64,000 bases of DNA from contig NC_092799.1 in assembly GCF_918797505.1 (NCBI RefSeq), positions 1,984,001-2,048,000 on the forward strand, given 5' to 3'. The notes beneath the pieces are model-generated. The model searched no databases and had not been told where the DNA came from. It was given only the letters and a program-made list of their open reading frames with translations. The position numbers were made by a program, and so were the translations under genes. The stretch's first letter is position 1. The number at the start of each line of letters is the position of its first letter. Origin of the DNA: Bemisia tabaci. Taxonomy: Eukaryota > Arthropoda > Insecta > Hemiptera > Aleyrodidae. Positions 1-10,757 of this stretch are shown here, piece by piece.

Positions 1-46
1 TTAAACACCGCAAACGAGATACGTGGTTTGGGAGTTGCACCATCGA
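1..46. mobile_element. Family A MITE, end fragment
   Basis: The first 46 bases are the right end of the TIR family that is complete at 14686-14944. They carry the same signature (ACGAGATACGTGGTTTGG on this strand) followed by a cATCGAT end. The rest of the element lies outside the window. Confidence 0.55.
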
Positions 47-47
47 T

Positions 48-228
48 ACTGCCGTGCTAAGGAAGAACGCCGTAAGAACATTCGAGAGTTGCCAAATTTC
101 CTCGAATAAAATGTTTACTTTTGAGGAGAGTTGTGAATATTTTTCGATATTTATCGACTTCATTTTTATCCTCCCAGAATCGATCATATATAACGGATTG
201 AAAGGATAGAAGAACAGAATTGCCGAGA
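48..228. mobile_element. Family B MITE, left-end fragment
   Basis: It starts with ACTGCCGTGCTAAGGAAG, the terminal repeat of the family complete at 700-957 and 39601-39857, and keeps the subterminal 'gagttgccaaatttcc' block. No matching right end was found, so the copy looks truncated against the next repeat. Confidence 0.5.
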
Positions 229-545
229 CATAGCTCCTCGGACGAAGGAACGGTACACCATTCCAAAATTGCAAAATTGATTCAAACAGTTCAAATTTTT
301 ACGAGACTGTAAGCGTGCAATTTTTTCCAAAATTTGTTTGATTTTTGGAAGAGCTCAGAGGAAAAATCAACGAAACTTTTATTTCGAAATGCCGAAGATT
401 CTCCCGGTGAAAATGCGATTTGCGAGAGGAAATTTGGCAATATTAAAATATGGTTACACCCTTTCGTGAGAAAAACGATGAAATTATTGCACAAATCTAT
501 TTTGGATACTAGGGTGATCTTGCACCGTTTTACACCATTTCGCAG
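228..545. repeat. Dispersed repeat, copy 1 (partner 50350-50615)
   Basis: This block resembles 50350-50615 along most of its length. Both start with AGCTCCTCG.ACGAAGGAACG, then share a 'ttgcaaaattgattcaaac' block, a TTTTTGGAAGAG-like block and a final 'aaaatttggttg/aaaatatggttac' block. No coding function is visible, and its open frames are not conserved between the copies. Confidence 0.5.
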
Positions 546-699
546 GAATTTAGCAATCGCCGGTAAATTGTTATCAGTTTGATTGATTGATGATTTGTGA
601 ATAAAATAATGTAAAAATTCAGAAGTAAAGAAACATGGTAGACATATTATGCTTGAAATTCAAACGACTGGAACTTCTTCTTGTGTACATGGCACGAGT

Positions 700-957
700 A
701 CGGCCGTGCTAAGGAAGAACACCGTATGAAGTTAGTTACCGAGAGTTGCCAAATTTCCTTCAATAAAATGTTTATTTTTGAGGAGAGTTATGAATATTTT
801 CCCTTGAAATTATCCTGGAACTTAGGTGAAATTGAAACAACAATATCTGAAAAATTAGAAAGAAAATATTCATAAGTGTACCAGGAAATTCGTGTGTTAT
901 AAATGGAAAACAGGCAACGCCTGAAGGTTCATACGGCGTTTTTCCTTAGCACGGCAG
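700..957. mobile_element. Family B MITE (about 258 bp)
   Basis: The ends are inverted repeats: ACGGCCGTGCTAAGGAAG on the left and the complement of CTGCCGTGCTAAGGAAAAAC on the right. The interior is AT-rich and non-coding. Related copies lie at 39601, 45461, 54144 and 59939. The TA next to complete copies suggests a Tc1/mariner-type TA target duplication. Confidence 0.75.
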
Positions 958-1760
958 GATAAGTCATCAATCACGTTTCTCCCGTGAAAACTCTCGGGCG
1001 CATGGATGACTCGGACTCAATGGTGGGCTCTTTGACCCTGCGTTAAGTTGAAAAAAGCTTTCGAGGCTTCGGAGAAGAAAGCGAGCGTAAATCGTAAAGG
1101 TGACAGTTGGTACCGCTCGGCACGGGTATCCACCCGGTATCCCATTCACCCACTCACCCACTGCACTGCGAGAAGAAAACTGAAAAGAGAAAACGAATAT
1201 CGATCACCCTCCCTCCCGCCCGCGCCGCGGCGCCTCGAGCATGCACATCCGAAAGCCCGAGGCTGTGCTTTCTCTAACCGGAACTAATTACGAAATTGAT
1301 GATTACTATCCGATCCCTGGCCCATAGGCCGATCCCCGATCCTCGATTCCTTTTCATGTCTCGAGCCCATAAACCCGGCTCAGTCCACCGTTCCCGCTCG
1401 CAGAAATCCCTGTGTGTCCCGGCTCATAAGTCTCCCCCTGCAGAATGGATTTCCTTGTAAATCAGTCGCCCCATCGCCGCTTTTTTGTCCGACCCGTGAA
1501 GGCTCCTCAGTGACATAACAAAACCATCCCTAACTCCACTTAACTCCCGTAACTCCGTAACTCCCGGAGAGCGAGTGTCCTTTCACGTCGTCTCGGCTCC
1601 TTTTCTTCGGGAACGTTTCGATTAAAGTAAAGAATCAGTGGTCCACCCCCCCCCCCCGCACCCCCTCCCGGTGTGTTTTTCAATCCAACTGTTATCGCGG
1701 TCCGTCTACCCTGATGTGAACCTCTCCGTTCAGCTGTAACCAGCGAAATTCAATAATCCA
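958..1760. other. GC-rich stretch, no proven gene
   Basis: This stretch is much richer in G+C than its surroundings, with many CpG dinucleotides and a C run near 1648-1657. Short frames exist on both strands but none shows a domain or good splice borders. It lies upstream of the plus-strand Tctex1 gene and could be its promoter or first non-coding exon; that is inference from position and composition only. Confidence 0.3.
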
Positions 1761-2951
1761 CCCCTCGCTCGATAGTTTTTAATTTTTGGAATTTTTTTCA
1801 AAATCAATTCCTGGAACCCTGATCAACTGTTAATAGTGCGGTTTTGAGGGTTTTAAGGGCTTTTGAAGGATAAGATCCTAGACAAGGTCTGAAAAGGACT
1901 TGAAAAAAAAAATTATAGTTTTTCTCTTTAAAATTTTACATGGCGAACTATTCACACATCAAAGCGTTTGGAAATCAACTCCTGAACGTGTGGCGAACAC
2001 GTGTTTTTAGCACGGATCAAAAGGAAGTTAAACGAAATTCGTATTTTCGCCATCTGACGAATGTTCTGGTTCATAAGTTGATTTTCAGAATTTTCATTCT
2101 AGGATCCGTTTTCATCGTGAAATTGTCAGGAGAAAACATGTGTGTGGTCCTTCAATTCATATCTTGTCTGGAAACTTATCCTGTCATACGAACTCTGTTT
2201 TGGTCCTTTCCGTGTACGGGACACGTCCGGGAAAATTAAGGGAAAAGGGCATCAAAAAAGAGTAAGTTGATCATTGTCGGAAAAGTGACGAAGAGTTGCC
2301 TTTTTTTTCATTCTGTCATTCTTGTGTGCAATCTGACCGCCGAGGGGATTCGAAGTCTCAGAGATATACATTTTTTATAATTTTTTTCTAAATTTTTTGC
2401 AATGATGAACTTTATCATGGTTCGAACATTATTTATAAAATCTTTCGGACGATATTGAACTTAGGAACTTTACATCTCGATAGATTTCATGATCTTTGCC
2501 TCAATCCGTGAGATTCAACCCCCACCAAAACACGATTTTATCTCAGAATTATCTGATCTGAAACTCCTTACATCTCCTGATTTCCTGTATGATCATCTTC
2601 GGTGCTTCATTACGAGAATACTCCATAGTTAACAAATTTTAGTTGGACAATTCAGACCTGAGTCGCAAAGACGCATTCATGTTTAGTAGAAGAACGGAAG
2701 TGATGCGTTGAATTACATCGAAACCATCTGTCAAAAAATTTGCTTCGACTCTGGAACATTAAGTGACAGAGATTCCACTGCTAGTTTTCGTCGCTCCCTG
2801 ATAAACATATCAGAAACCATGCTTTGCTATGAATCCAGCAAATCAGGTAGGACAACTTCTTTAAGGTGTGGTCATGATCATAGCTTTCAGTTCGGATTTC
2901 ATTGATTTGTAGCTCATTCAAGTAGAAAAGTATAGGTAATTCATTGAATAC
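1761..2951. other. Intergenic or intronic, no gene proven
   Basis: The sequence is AT-rich and unique-looking. A Ser-rich plus-strand open stretch at about 2690-2850 ends at a CAG|GTAGGA-like donor, but its phase does not fit the next recognised exon. Nothing else was supported. Confidence 0.3.
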
Positions 2952-3256
2952 AACAAGGTGGAGAAATGGTGCTGTGTCCACACCATTTCGCGGGGAAACA
3001 AGGCCAAGAAATTCCAAAAATTCAAATTAGAGTCAAAATTAAATGTTTTGAACTCTAATGCGCACCAGTGCGAAACTGAGGGGGGAGAGTGTTCAGCTCA
3101 GGCAGTTTGCATTGGGTTTGCTCCCCCCTCAGTTTCGTACTGGTGCGCATTAGAGTTCAAAACATTTAATTTTGACTCTAATTTGAATTTTTGGAATTTC
3201 TTGGCCTTGTTTACCCGCGAAATGGTGTGGACCCAGCACTATTTCTCCACCTTGTT
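2952..3256. mobile_element. Foldback element with 136-bp arms
   Basis: Arms 2952-3087 and 3121-3256 are inverted repeats of each other with very few mismatches, around a 33-bp loop. The outer end reads AACAAGGTGGAGAAAT. No protein is encoded. The element is symmetric to the base about its midpoint, as expected for a young foldback MITE. It lies upstream of the recognised Tctex1 exons. Confidence 0.85.
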
Positions 3257-4014
3257 ACATACAGTTCGGGCCACTTCTTAGTGTTTTTTTTTTTTTTCTT
3301 TTTTTTCATTCATTGAATACCTACATATTAAGTTTTAATGCGTTTTTTTCGGATGGATATTATGTCCTTGAGTCAATGTTCTTTTATGCCATATCAGAAA
3401 CATGATATTTAAGCATGTGAACTCGCCTTCAGTTTCACGCGATACTCCGCGTCATACACCACTCAAGTGAAGATATGTCGCAGGCAAATAGTCAAATATT
3501 TTTACTGAAACTTAAATTGGAATTCTAATTATTTTGCTCATATTAGAATAAACCATTTATTGCTATTGTAGGTAAGAATGATATGATAATATTGCATTCT
3601 AAGATGGTAATAGTTTATTCCTAGTTTTTGAATTGCAATCATCTCGAAAATTTCAGTATGCCATACGTATAGTATAGAATTTTTCAAAATGTGTGCTTTC
3701 AATATAAATTAGTATCTATTCAGAGGACAATGCAGTACTATTTCTTAGATTTGATGAGTTCTTACTTTTACAACACATGGAAAACTCGAGAGTTCATCAA
3801 AAAGATACACAACTGCTTAAACTATCACAATTTGACTATACGCTTAGGCACTCAGAAAAATATGCCAGATTTAATTATTTGCCTACGCCATACAAACACA
3901 TAATTCAGTTCAGAGTTTTGTAACAACCTCCACACTTGACTTTTCCTTGAATGCTCATGAACAAAATACGTAATATCGACAACTTTTGACGTTAATTCAT
4001 CCGATTTTTCTCAG
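3257..4014. other. Probable intron before the first recognised Tctex1 exon
   Basis: AT-rich non-coding sequence with a long T-rich run at about 3283-3306. It ends in a good 3' splice site (TTTTTCTCAG at 4005-4014). No exon was recognised inside it. Confidence 0.35.
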
Positions 4015-4211
4015 GTGCTCAAGTATGCCAACAGTTACCAGCTAGAGTCGAAAAATAAATTCTGCCCAGAGAAAGTCGAGCGGATTTTGCACGAGGTTGT
4101 GGCGGAATCGGTGACGGTCGACACGAGGTATGACGCCGTCGAGTCCCCCAAGATGGCGCTCAAGCTTTCCGCGGATCTTAGAGAACGCGTCAAAGACCTT
4201 CAGTTCGACAG
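4015..4211 (+). CDS. Tctex1-domain protein, penultimate exon
   Basis: This exon encodes the first half of a Tctex1 domain, the fold of dynein Tctex-type light chains, which bind dynein intermediate chains or act in cilia. The translation opens with YANSYQLESKNKFCPEKVER, matching the family pattern of a NTYQLEP-like motif followed by a KVERILxEV helix, and ends with a DLRERVKDLQFDR-like segment that precedes the core strands. The exon follows TTTTTCTCAG, starts in phase 0 and ends AG|GTAAAC in phase 2. That joins exactly to the G at 5420 and restores the conserved Arg-Tyr-Lys of the family. No ATG starts this exon, so upstream exons must exist; none was identified. The intron to the last exon carries a foldback element. 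Which Tctex1 subfamily it belongs to cannot be told from this part. Confidence 0.85.
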
Positions 4212-4284
4212 GTAAACTATACTATGAGGCTCCTTCCCAGTGTTCGAAACTCACATTGGAGTTTCAGGAGCCATGTGGCGCATC

Positions 4285-4835
4285 AAGGTCGATTTTTAGA
4301 GGCAATGGAGATGTTGCATGTGTGAGAGATTTGCGATTTGACCATTGATTCTTATGTAAAAGTTCGCGAGAAACACGATGGTGCCATTGGTTTTCTCTGA
4401 AATCATCTCCCAAGCTTCAAAAAGCTCTCATAGTGAGGCCAAAATGGAGGGGATATCCCACCCTACCCTGAGAGCCCACCTCTACATCAAGACAAACTCT
4501 CCATGCAAAGATAGGGAGCGAATACATTAGCAGTGATGCCGTGTTTTCAGTTTTAGAGTCCCCAAATGAAGTGGCAGCCCTGTCGATGTATTTGCTCCCT
4601 ATCTTTGCAGGGAGAGTTTGTCTTGATGTAGAGGTGGACTCTCAGGATAGCGTGGGATATCCCCTCCATTTTGGTCTCAACTTGAGAGCTTTTTTTGAGT
4701 TTGAAAGTTGATTTCAGAAAAAGCCAGTGGCACCATCGTGTTTCTCGCGAACTTTTACTTATGAATCAACAGTCAAATCGTAAATTCCTCACACATGCAA
4801 CATCTCCATTAAAGATTTTTTAGGGGCCAAATTGA
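4285..4835. mobile_element. Family J foldback element in a Tctex1 intron
   Basis: Two inverted arms of about 250-260 bp, roughly 4285-4545 and 4582-4835, surround a short centre. Landmarks are AGTTCGCGAGAAACACGATG on the left and its complement on the right, with GGAGATGTTGCATGTGTGAG further out. A diverged copy of the right half lies at 61370-61590. No protein is encoded. Confidence 0.8.
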
Positions 4836-5419
4836 CTTTTTGTCGATATATCATGACGCATTTAGGGACAAGTCAGACGCAAGATGTTTTAGTTACAGAA
4901 CTAGTAGCTGTTACTTGGGGGAAATTTCGAAAGATCGAGAACACACCAACTCGGCAACTCGTATGCATCTATTTCTACTTGGTTCTTTACAATGTCCCGA
5001 AGTACCGATCCTTTGGCACCAGAAAACTTATTCTGAAAGTAACTTCTTCGCCTGCCGCGCAGTTTTTTGTTTCCTGAGCATATTATTTTTTCCGAGTTGG
5101 TGTGTTTTCGAACTTACTAATTCAATTGCAAAATGAAGTCTCCATTTTATCAGTTATTATCAGGAGAATTATGATCGATTTTTGGTTAAACAACTTGCTC
5201 ATGAATAGGCGAAACAAAGCGCTGATCTCCAAATATAGATTTTGCCTCCCTCCATTATATTGCTTAATTTTAGGTGCGGGGTATTTCAAATTAGATTGTT
5301 GGAATTTTAAAGAAAATTTCATTTTTCAAAATTTGGTGATTACTGCAATCGTCAGTAACTTGGATAGTAGATTAGTCTGAGTATCAGATGTGCATCTTAC
5401 TCTTATTTCTTTTCCACAG

Positions 5420-5585
5420 GTACAAATTGGTATGCGTCATCCAGATTTCAGAGAAGGCGGGTCAAGGTTTGTTGACGTTGTCGCAAGCTCTCTGGGACGA
5501 AAATCGAGACTCCTATGCCCTGTTCACTTTTGAAAATTACCACCTTACCATCTCAGCTGCTGTTTATGCGTTATATTGTGAATAG
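5420..5585 (+). CDS. Tctex1-domain protein, terminal exon
   Basis: This exon encodes the second half of the Tctex1 domain, the beta-strand core that forms the dimer interface. It starts after TCTTTTCCACAG with one base that completes the Arg codon begun at 4211, then continues YKLVCVIQISEKAGQGL. It contains the W-D (ALWDENRDSYALF) region typical of the family and ends YALYCE before TAG at 5583-5585. Together the two exons give about 120 residues, which is one whole Tctex1 domain. Ending at the domain border is usual for this family. Known members work as dynein light chains in the cytoplasm or cilia; the role here is inferred from the domain. Confidence 0.85.
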
Positions 5586-5712
5586 ATTTGGACCTCTCTG
5601 CTTATATTAACATATATTAAATTATTCAGAGCGCGATAACGCGGTACGTTCCACCACGCACCGTCGAGAGGCGCTCGATTTGCATCAAAGATTTAAAAAA
5701 AAAATGTAAAAA

Positions 5713-5727
5713 AATAAAAAAAATAAA
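5713..5727 (+). promoter_or_regulatory. Candidate polyadenylation signals for the Tctex1 gene
   Basis: AATAAA occurs at 5713-5718 and 5722-5727, about 130 bases after the stop codon. The sequence is A-rich here, so chance matches are likely. Confidence 0.35.
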
Positions 5728-5848
5728 ACTTCGTATGGCTGTGCAAATGCAAAAAATAAACACTAGACACGGAAAAAAATTAAATTTCGATTTAGCATTT
5801 AAACTGTTATACAAAAGTCCGTCAAGTTTCGAATGTTGATTTTACAAT

Positions 5849-6080
5849 ACACGGAAGAAATTAAACTGCTGCTTAACAACTCAATTCCCAAAAGAAGTGA
5901 CTTCAATGTTTCAACGTAGATTTTACAACAAAAAAATGCTACTTTAACCACCCCCGTGGTTAAATTAGCTTACAATAGTGTTTATAGTATCAATTTTTTT
6001 TGTAAAATCTGCGTTGAATCATTGCAGTCACTTTTTTTAGAAATTGAATTGTTAAATCAGCAGTTTAATTTTTTCCGTGT
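5849..6080. mobile_element. Family K MITE (232 bp)
   Basis: The termini are inverted repeats, ACACGGAAGAAATTAAACTG on the left and the complement of ACACGGAAAAAATTAAACTG on the right. TA/TA lies directly outside, which suits a mariner-like TA target. The interior also pairs partly. Confidence 0.75.
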
Positions 6081-7413
6081 ACAAAAACGGTAACTCAACG
6101 TTCGGATTTGTTCATTTTACCGTGGGCGTAAATATCATTTTTTAAAATGGAAAATCAGCATTTGAAATTTGCCAGAATTTTTTTTAACAACATAAATACT
6201 GAATCAACATATAATTTTTCTCCGTGAAGCTCAGAAACGAAGTTGACATTTTATGCATTGAAACGCAAACAAATGCGTTGAACCAGTACTAAGCTTAAAA
6301 CAACCTATCGTCAAAATAGCTGTTTCCCTTATAGTGCAATGATACGTGACACCTCATAACGGAAGCCGAAAATGTGGACGCATTTGAGTCAAAAGGCACT
6401 ATATCAATTCTGACATGAACCCTAAGATCCATAATAATACTTGCATTACACGGCGCATGTCACATTGTGCACAGCTCTTCTTGATTTTAATAGAAGTACA
6501 AATCACGCCCGAATCGTTGACTTCTACTAACTTGAGTTAAATTTAGGCGTTAAATACTGAAAAGTTAGACAGGAAAGCAATTATTGTAAATTTGTAATGT
6601 AATAAAAAGTTTTCAAAGTATATGTTCCCTGCTATTCCAAATCCACAAATACTCGCATATTTCTCTTTAGACATTACGACACTTCATTTTGGCAAGCACA
6701 ATAATCCATGATCATGTCTCGATTGGCTATTCAACTCCGCATAAATACTGAAAAATTCTTGAAAAATGATGTTTCCCCTCTGATTGTAAGTAGCAGTCGC
6801 TAAGTTGGTATCACGAGCATTTGAAGGGGTTTCCTAGTGTACGACAATGATAACCAAATGAAACAGGGGATTTTTCCCACAATTTTTGTTTTTTCATTCT
6901 TGAACAGTATCAATTTTGCATTTGAACGAAGAACTACATACCTCGGAAGTTTAATTTTCTAATAATGTCTAATTTTGTCAATTTTAAATTGGGGAATGAC
7001 CGTATTATTGTGTTACTTTCGGTTAATATAGGAGGTAAATCACGTCAAACTAACCAAAATTTTAAGTTCATTTAGGTGCAGTTCGCGTTTCGCGCTAAAA
7101 AAGATGACAAACCCGAGAAACAACAGCTTTATTCCCAAGACTGATAGGAATCGATCAAAAAGGGAAGAGATGGGACTTGTTGAGTGCTGTCGATCAAATT
7201 TAAGAGACGATTCCACTTGTTGATCAACAAAAATCTCCAGGAGAGTGCGATATACTCTTTTGATACTCGATCCTTGATTTTTGTTGATCAAAAAGTAAAA
7301 GTACTGCTTCAATTTGATAGCAGCACTGAAAAATTGCATCTCATTTCCCATTTTGGTCGTGGAAACATACCTAACCGAGAGCATATCTCAGTAGGTTCTA
7401 CTTTCCGAATTAT
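6081..7413. other. Non-coding, degenerate repeats
   Basis: No gene was seen. The part at 6290-6480 looks like an eroded family C palindrome (GTGCAATGATACGTG and a later ACATTGTGCAC block). The remainder is AT-rich with no recognisable element. Confidence 0.3.
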
Positions 7414-7702
7414 GATGGATGTCCGTATTTCACCGACTGAAGTGCGAAACCACGTATCACCATTGCGGTGTTTCAAAATTTCCGTTCTTATTTCATCTCT
7501 TCCTTGCGAAACAATCCAATTTTACGACTTTAAATTTTGAACCAAATCTTCTGCTTTCGAATACGAAAAATCATGGAGAATTTAAGTTTCATGTTGACCA
7601 GCTTCTCGAAATAAAGATACAATTTCTAAGGAAGTCTGCAACGTCGCAAATGAGGACATGTCGTCTCTCATTTTGCCCAAAAATACGTATGTACAAAATT
7701 GA
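7414..7702. repeat. Family A-related repeat, duplicated unit 1
   Basis: This 289-bp block matches 7929-8215 at nearly every base. It holds family A landmarks: GTGCGAAACCACGTAT near the left and AGTCTGCAACGTCGCAAATG near the right. The similar open frames in both copies come from the repeat, not from a gene. Confidence 0.8.
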
Positions 7703-7928
7703 AAGCATTATGACTTTCCTCTCTCAACTTATATTCGTCTGTAACGATAAACAATGGGACGCGTTTGCTACGGCGCCTTGATACAACTATACAACCACGA
7801 CGGATGTCCGTATTACGTTCAAAAAATTGAAGGCGTTTTGAATCCCTGCTCATACTGCCTGTAGTTGATTCGATCGACCGACGCGTTGGTCGACGGTGAG
7901 GGGGACTTGATGCAACTATTTAAACTTC

Positions 7929-8215
7929 ATGGATGTCCGTATCGCACCGACTGAAGTGCGAAACCACGTATCTCCATTGCGGTGTTTCAAAATTTCCGTT
8001 CTTATTTCTTCTCTTCCTTGAAAAACAATCCAATATTACGACTTTAAATTTTGAACCAAATCGTCTGCTTTCGAATACGAAAAATCGTGGAGAATTTAAG
8101 TTTCATGTTGACCAGCTTCTCGAAATAAAGATACAATTTCTAAGGAAGTCTGCAACGTCGCAAATGAAGACATGTCGTCTCTCATTTTGCCCAAAAATAT
8201 GTATGTACAAAATTG
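7929..8215. repeat. Family A-related repeat, duplicated unit 2
   Basis: Direct copy of 7414-7702 with a start-to-start spacing of 515 bp. The intervening 7703-7928 carries a short 'atggatgtccgt' echo. A segmental duplication of the locus explains this better than two insertions, because both copies share the same flanking GGATGTCCGTAT start. Confidence 0.8.
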
Positions 8216-8707
8216 ACTTGATGCCCTACTTTTTTGTTATTTTGTTTCCCTCGGAAGTTGTTGGGGCGTTTGAATAGTCTGAAAAAAGAGGGAAGCCATA
8301 AAAGACTTTGCAATTGAGGCGGAAGGATCTGCGTGGGGTGCGTGTGGAGGTGGAATACGAGGATGTCTTCGAGTTGGGAACAGTCATAGAGAAAAAAAAG
8401 GAGGTGTTTGCATCTTGAGGATTTGTACCCACCTACGTCATCAATGTAAACAAGACGCTCGTTGAGGGTTATGTTGACGCTGTAAAAACGGACCATAATG
8501 TCCGATTTTTTTACTTAAATCAACCCTTTATTTAATTTCAAGCACTTTTTATAGAATGACTTTTTCCCTTAAATTACACCATTTCCAAGAAAATCGACAG
8601 GATAAAAACGTCGCTGTACCCAATGACGTCATCAAAGCTATAGATACTCTATGAAAAATTCCAAGATGCCCGAAATGCAAACACCTCCTTTTTTTTCTCT
8701 ATGGGGA

Positions 8708-8850
8708 ACAGTGGCGAGGCGTGCTTTGCGATATATCGATTGATCTGCCATTTAAACCTATGGAAAAGGATCGATTAACAGGGCTCGCAGCAAGCATCTT
8801 AATAGTCGAATCTTTACCACGGATTCAAATGGGGAAATATCGAAAATCGA
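8708..8850. mobile_element. Family H (hAT-like) fragment
   Basis: It begins CAGTGGCGAGGCGTGCTTTG and continues with the 'cgattgatctgccatttaaacc' block shared with 32294-32403 and 55766. No right terminus was identified. From here to 9401 nothing coding was seen; a family A-like scrap lies at 9240-9300. Confidence 0.6.
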
Positions 8851-9401
8851 TCATTCACTCCAGGCACATGACGGAAGGAAAGAAAAATTTGGTTAAAAAG
8901 GAAAAGCTCTTGTCACACGATTCAGATGGGACCTTCAAAATGAATGATCGGTGCAGCTGTCATGGAACCGCTGAGCAAAATTTTTATTTAAATCAAGAGG
9001 AGAATCTTTATTGAATTTTTCCGCAAAATAATGGACCATGGGATTCGGCAGGAAATTATGCACCACGCAACTGTTTTCCGTCGAGAATTCGCACGTACAA
9101 AACGGTGCGTTAACATACGCAAAAATCCGAATTCCATTTTTGGATAAAGAGTCCACAGAGTAAATATAATCAAGATTAAAAAAGTATTTTCGGAATCATG
9201 GAGTTGATGATTATGAGAAAAGCTAATCTGGAAGTACAGCCATGGCTAAAGTTCGAAACCATGTATCTCCGTTTGTGACATTGCAGACTTCCCGTCATAC
9301 TTGACTGCTTTCTTCGAAAACTTGTCAACGTAATTTCTCGAAAGATTCCTTGGTTTTTCCTTTTATGTCAGCGGAATGATCTCGGTCAATATAATAATCG
9401 G

Positions 9402-10062
9402 TCAATTCCAAGCGAACTTACTTGGTTTCGGCCCGATCGGCAAACCTTAGATTTTGATGCCAAAAATTTAGTCCATGTAACCCCTGTCGATTTTTCTAGA
9501 TTTGGGACTGAGATAAACATTTCGAGATTTCAGTCGCATCATACGTAATCGGAGGCGTAGAATCAATTCCGCACGGCCCCGACTCTCGGCGAGACTTCCT
9601 GCGCCGAGAAACGGTCAAAAACTGGTCGAAAAAGAACTTTTCTGACCACTTTTTGACTCTTTCTCTGAAGCGTTTTCAGCGGATAGCTCGAAGCGAGGGA
9701 CTCGCGGGGCTTTTCCCACTGGAAAATTGCACTCAGCGGGTCAATTCCAAGCGAACTTACTTGGTGTCGGCCCGATCGGCAAACTTTCGATTTTTCGTAA
9801 AAATTTAGTCTATGTAACACCTGTCGATTTTCTCGACTTGGGACTGAGAAAAAAATTTCGAAATTTCAGTCGCATCCTATGGAGTTGGAGGCGTAAATCG
9901 ATTCCGCACGGTCCCGACTGTCGGCGAGGCTTCTTGAGCCGAGAAACAATCAAAAACTAGTAAAAAACAAGCTTTTCTGACAACTTTTTGACTCTTTCTC
10001 TGGAGCGTCTTAAGCGAATCGCTCGAATCGAGGGACTCGCGGAGCTTTTCCGACTGGAAAAC
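9402..10062. repeat. Two-unit tandem repeat (339-bp period)
   Basis: TCAATTCCAAGCGAACTTAC starts the unit at 9402 and again at 9741. The two units match in order through 'gcccgatcggcaaac', 'ctgtcgatttt', 'ttccgcacgg' and 'gactcgcgg'. The frames seen inside are not preserved between units, so it is read as non-coding. It directly abuts the inverted-repeat element at 10063. Confidence 0.8.
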
Positions 10063-10403
10063 AGCGGCTACGCATGAGAAAAAGTCCCGGATTTAGTTAA
10101 TTTTTTGAATGGCTGACATAATTTGGAAGAAAATGGCAAATGAATATGCTGGGTTTGCTCAAATATTGAGAAACCTCGGATCTCGGAACTTTGGAACGCT
10201 TCGGAACTTGGCTGATCGCGGCGAGCCGGATCGTGCGTTGACGGGTGCGCCGTGTAAACGTGAATGGGCGCGATGTTCACGATGCTGTGTCTTCATCAAT
10301 TTTTAAGCAAACCTAGCATATGTTGACACCATTTTCTTTCAAATTATGCCAGGTATTCAAAACATTAAGTAAATCCGGGACTTTTTCTCATGCGTAGCCG
10401 CTA
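10063..10403. mobile_element. Element M, copy 1 (341 bp, TIR)
   Basis: The ends are inverted repeats of about 30 bp: AGCGGCTACGCATGAGAAAA and the complement of AGCGGCTACGCATGAGAAAA. The interior carries a GC-rich block (tcgcggcgagccggatcgtg). The second copy at 11311-11655 has nearly the same ends, but its interior runs in the opposite direction. Confidence 0.8.
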
Positions 10404-10599
10404 CATCCAAAAAACCGCAAAAAGGCCTTTTCAGGCAATTTTTTAAAAATGGCGGAAAAAGCTCACCAGATACGCGGTAGGACACTTCAGATTCGGATTC
10501 GGAGACCCAAAAAACATAAAGTAAGCCTAAAGAATTGCTGTGTACCCGAAATTCCGATTTGGTTCTAATTTCAGCTTTTTGAACATATTTTGTTACCAC

Positions 10600-10757
10600 A
10601 TTGGATTGCATTATATTGTTGATTTGAGTTCCCTTTAATATTTAGTTTAATTACTCCTGCTTCTTAATATTTCATTATTCTGCAAAAATTATCCATTTGC
10701 GAAATACAATCCTGGCTTTAGCGCCAATAAACTACGGCCTTAACGGTCAAAACTGCA
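10600..10757. repeat. Partial direct repeat next to the large palindrome
   Basis: This block ('tactcctgcttcttaat', 'ttgcgaaatacaa.cctggctttagc') repeats the sequence found again at about 10945-11090 in the left arm of the palindrome. The arm region has therefore been locally duplicated in direct orientation as well. Confidence 0.6.

Noticed and set aside
2690..2851. Ser-rich open stretch ending at CAG|GTAGGA, as an upstream Tctex1 exon
   Set aside because: It would leave phase 1, but the exon at 4015 needs phase 0, and no linking exon was found. Its own 3' splice site is weak.
7419..8277. Two related proteins of about 115 residues
   Set aside because: Both frames sit inside duplicated family A repeats, and the same repeat elsewhere has stops in that frame.
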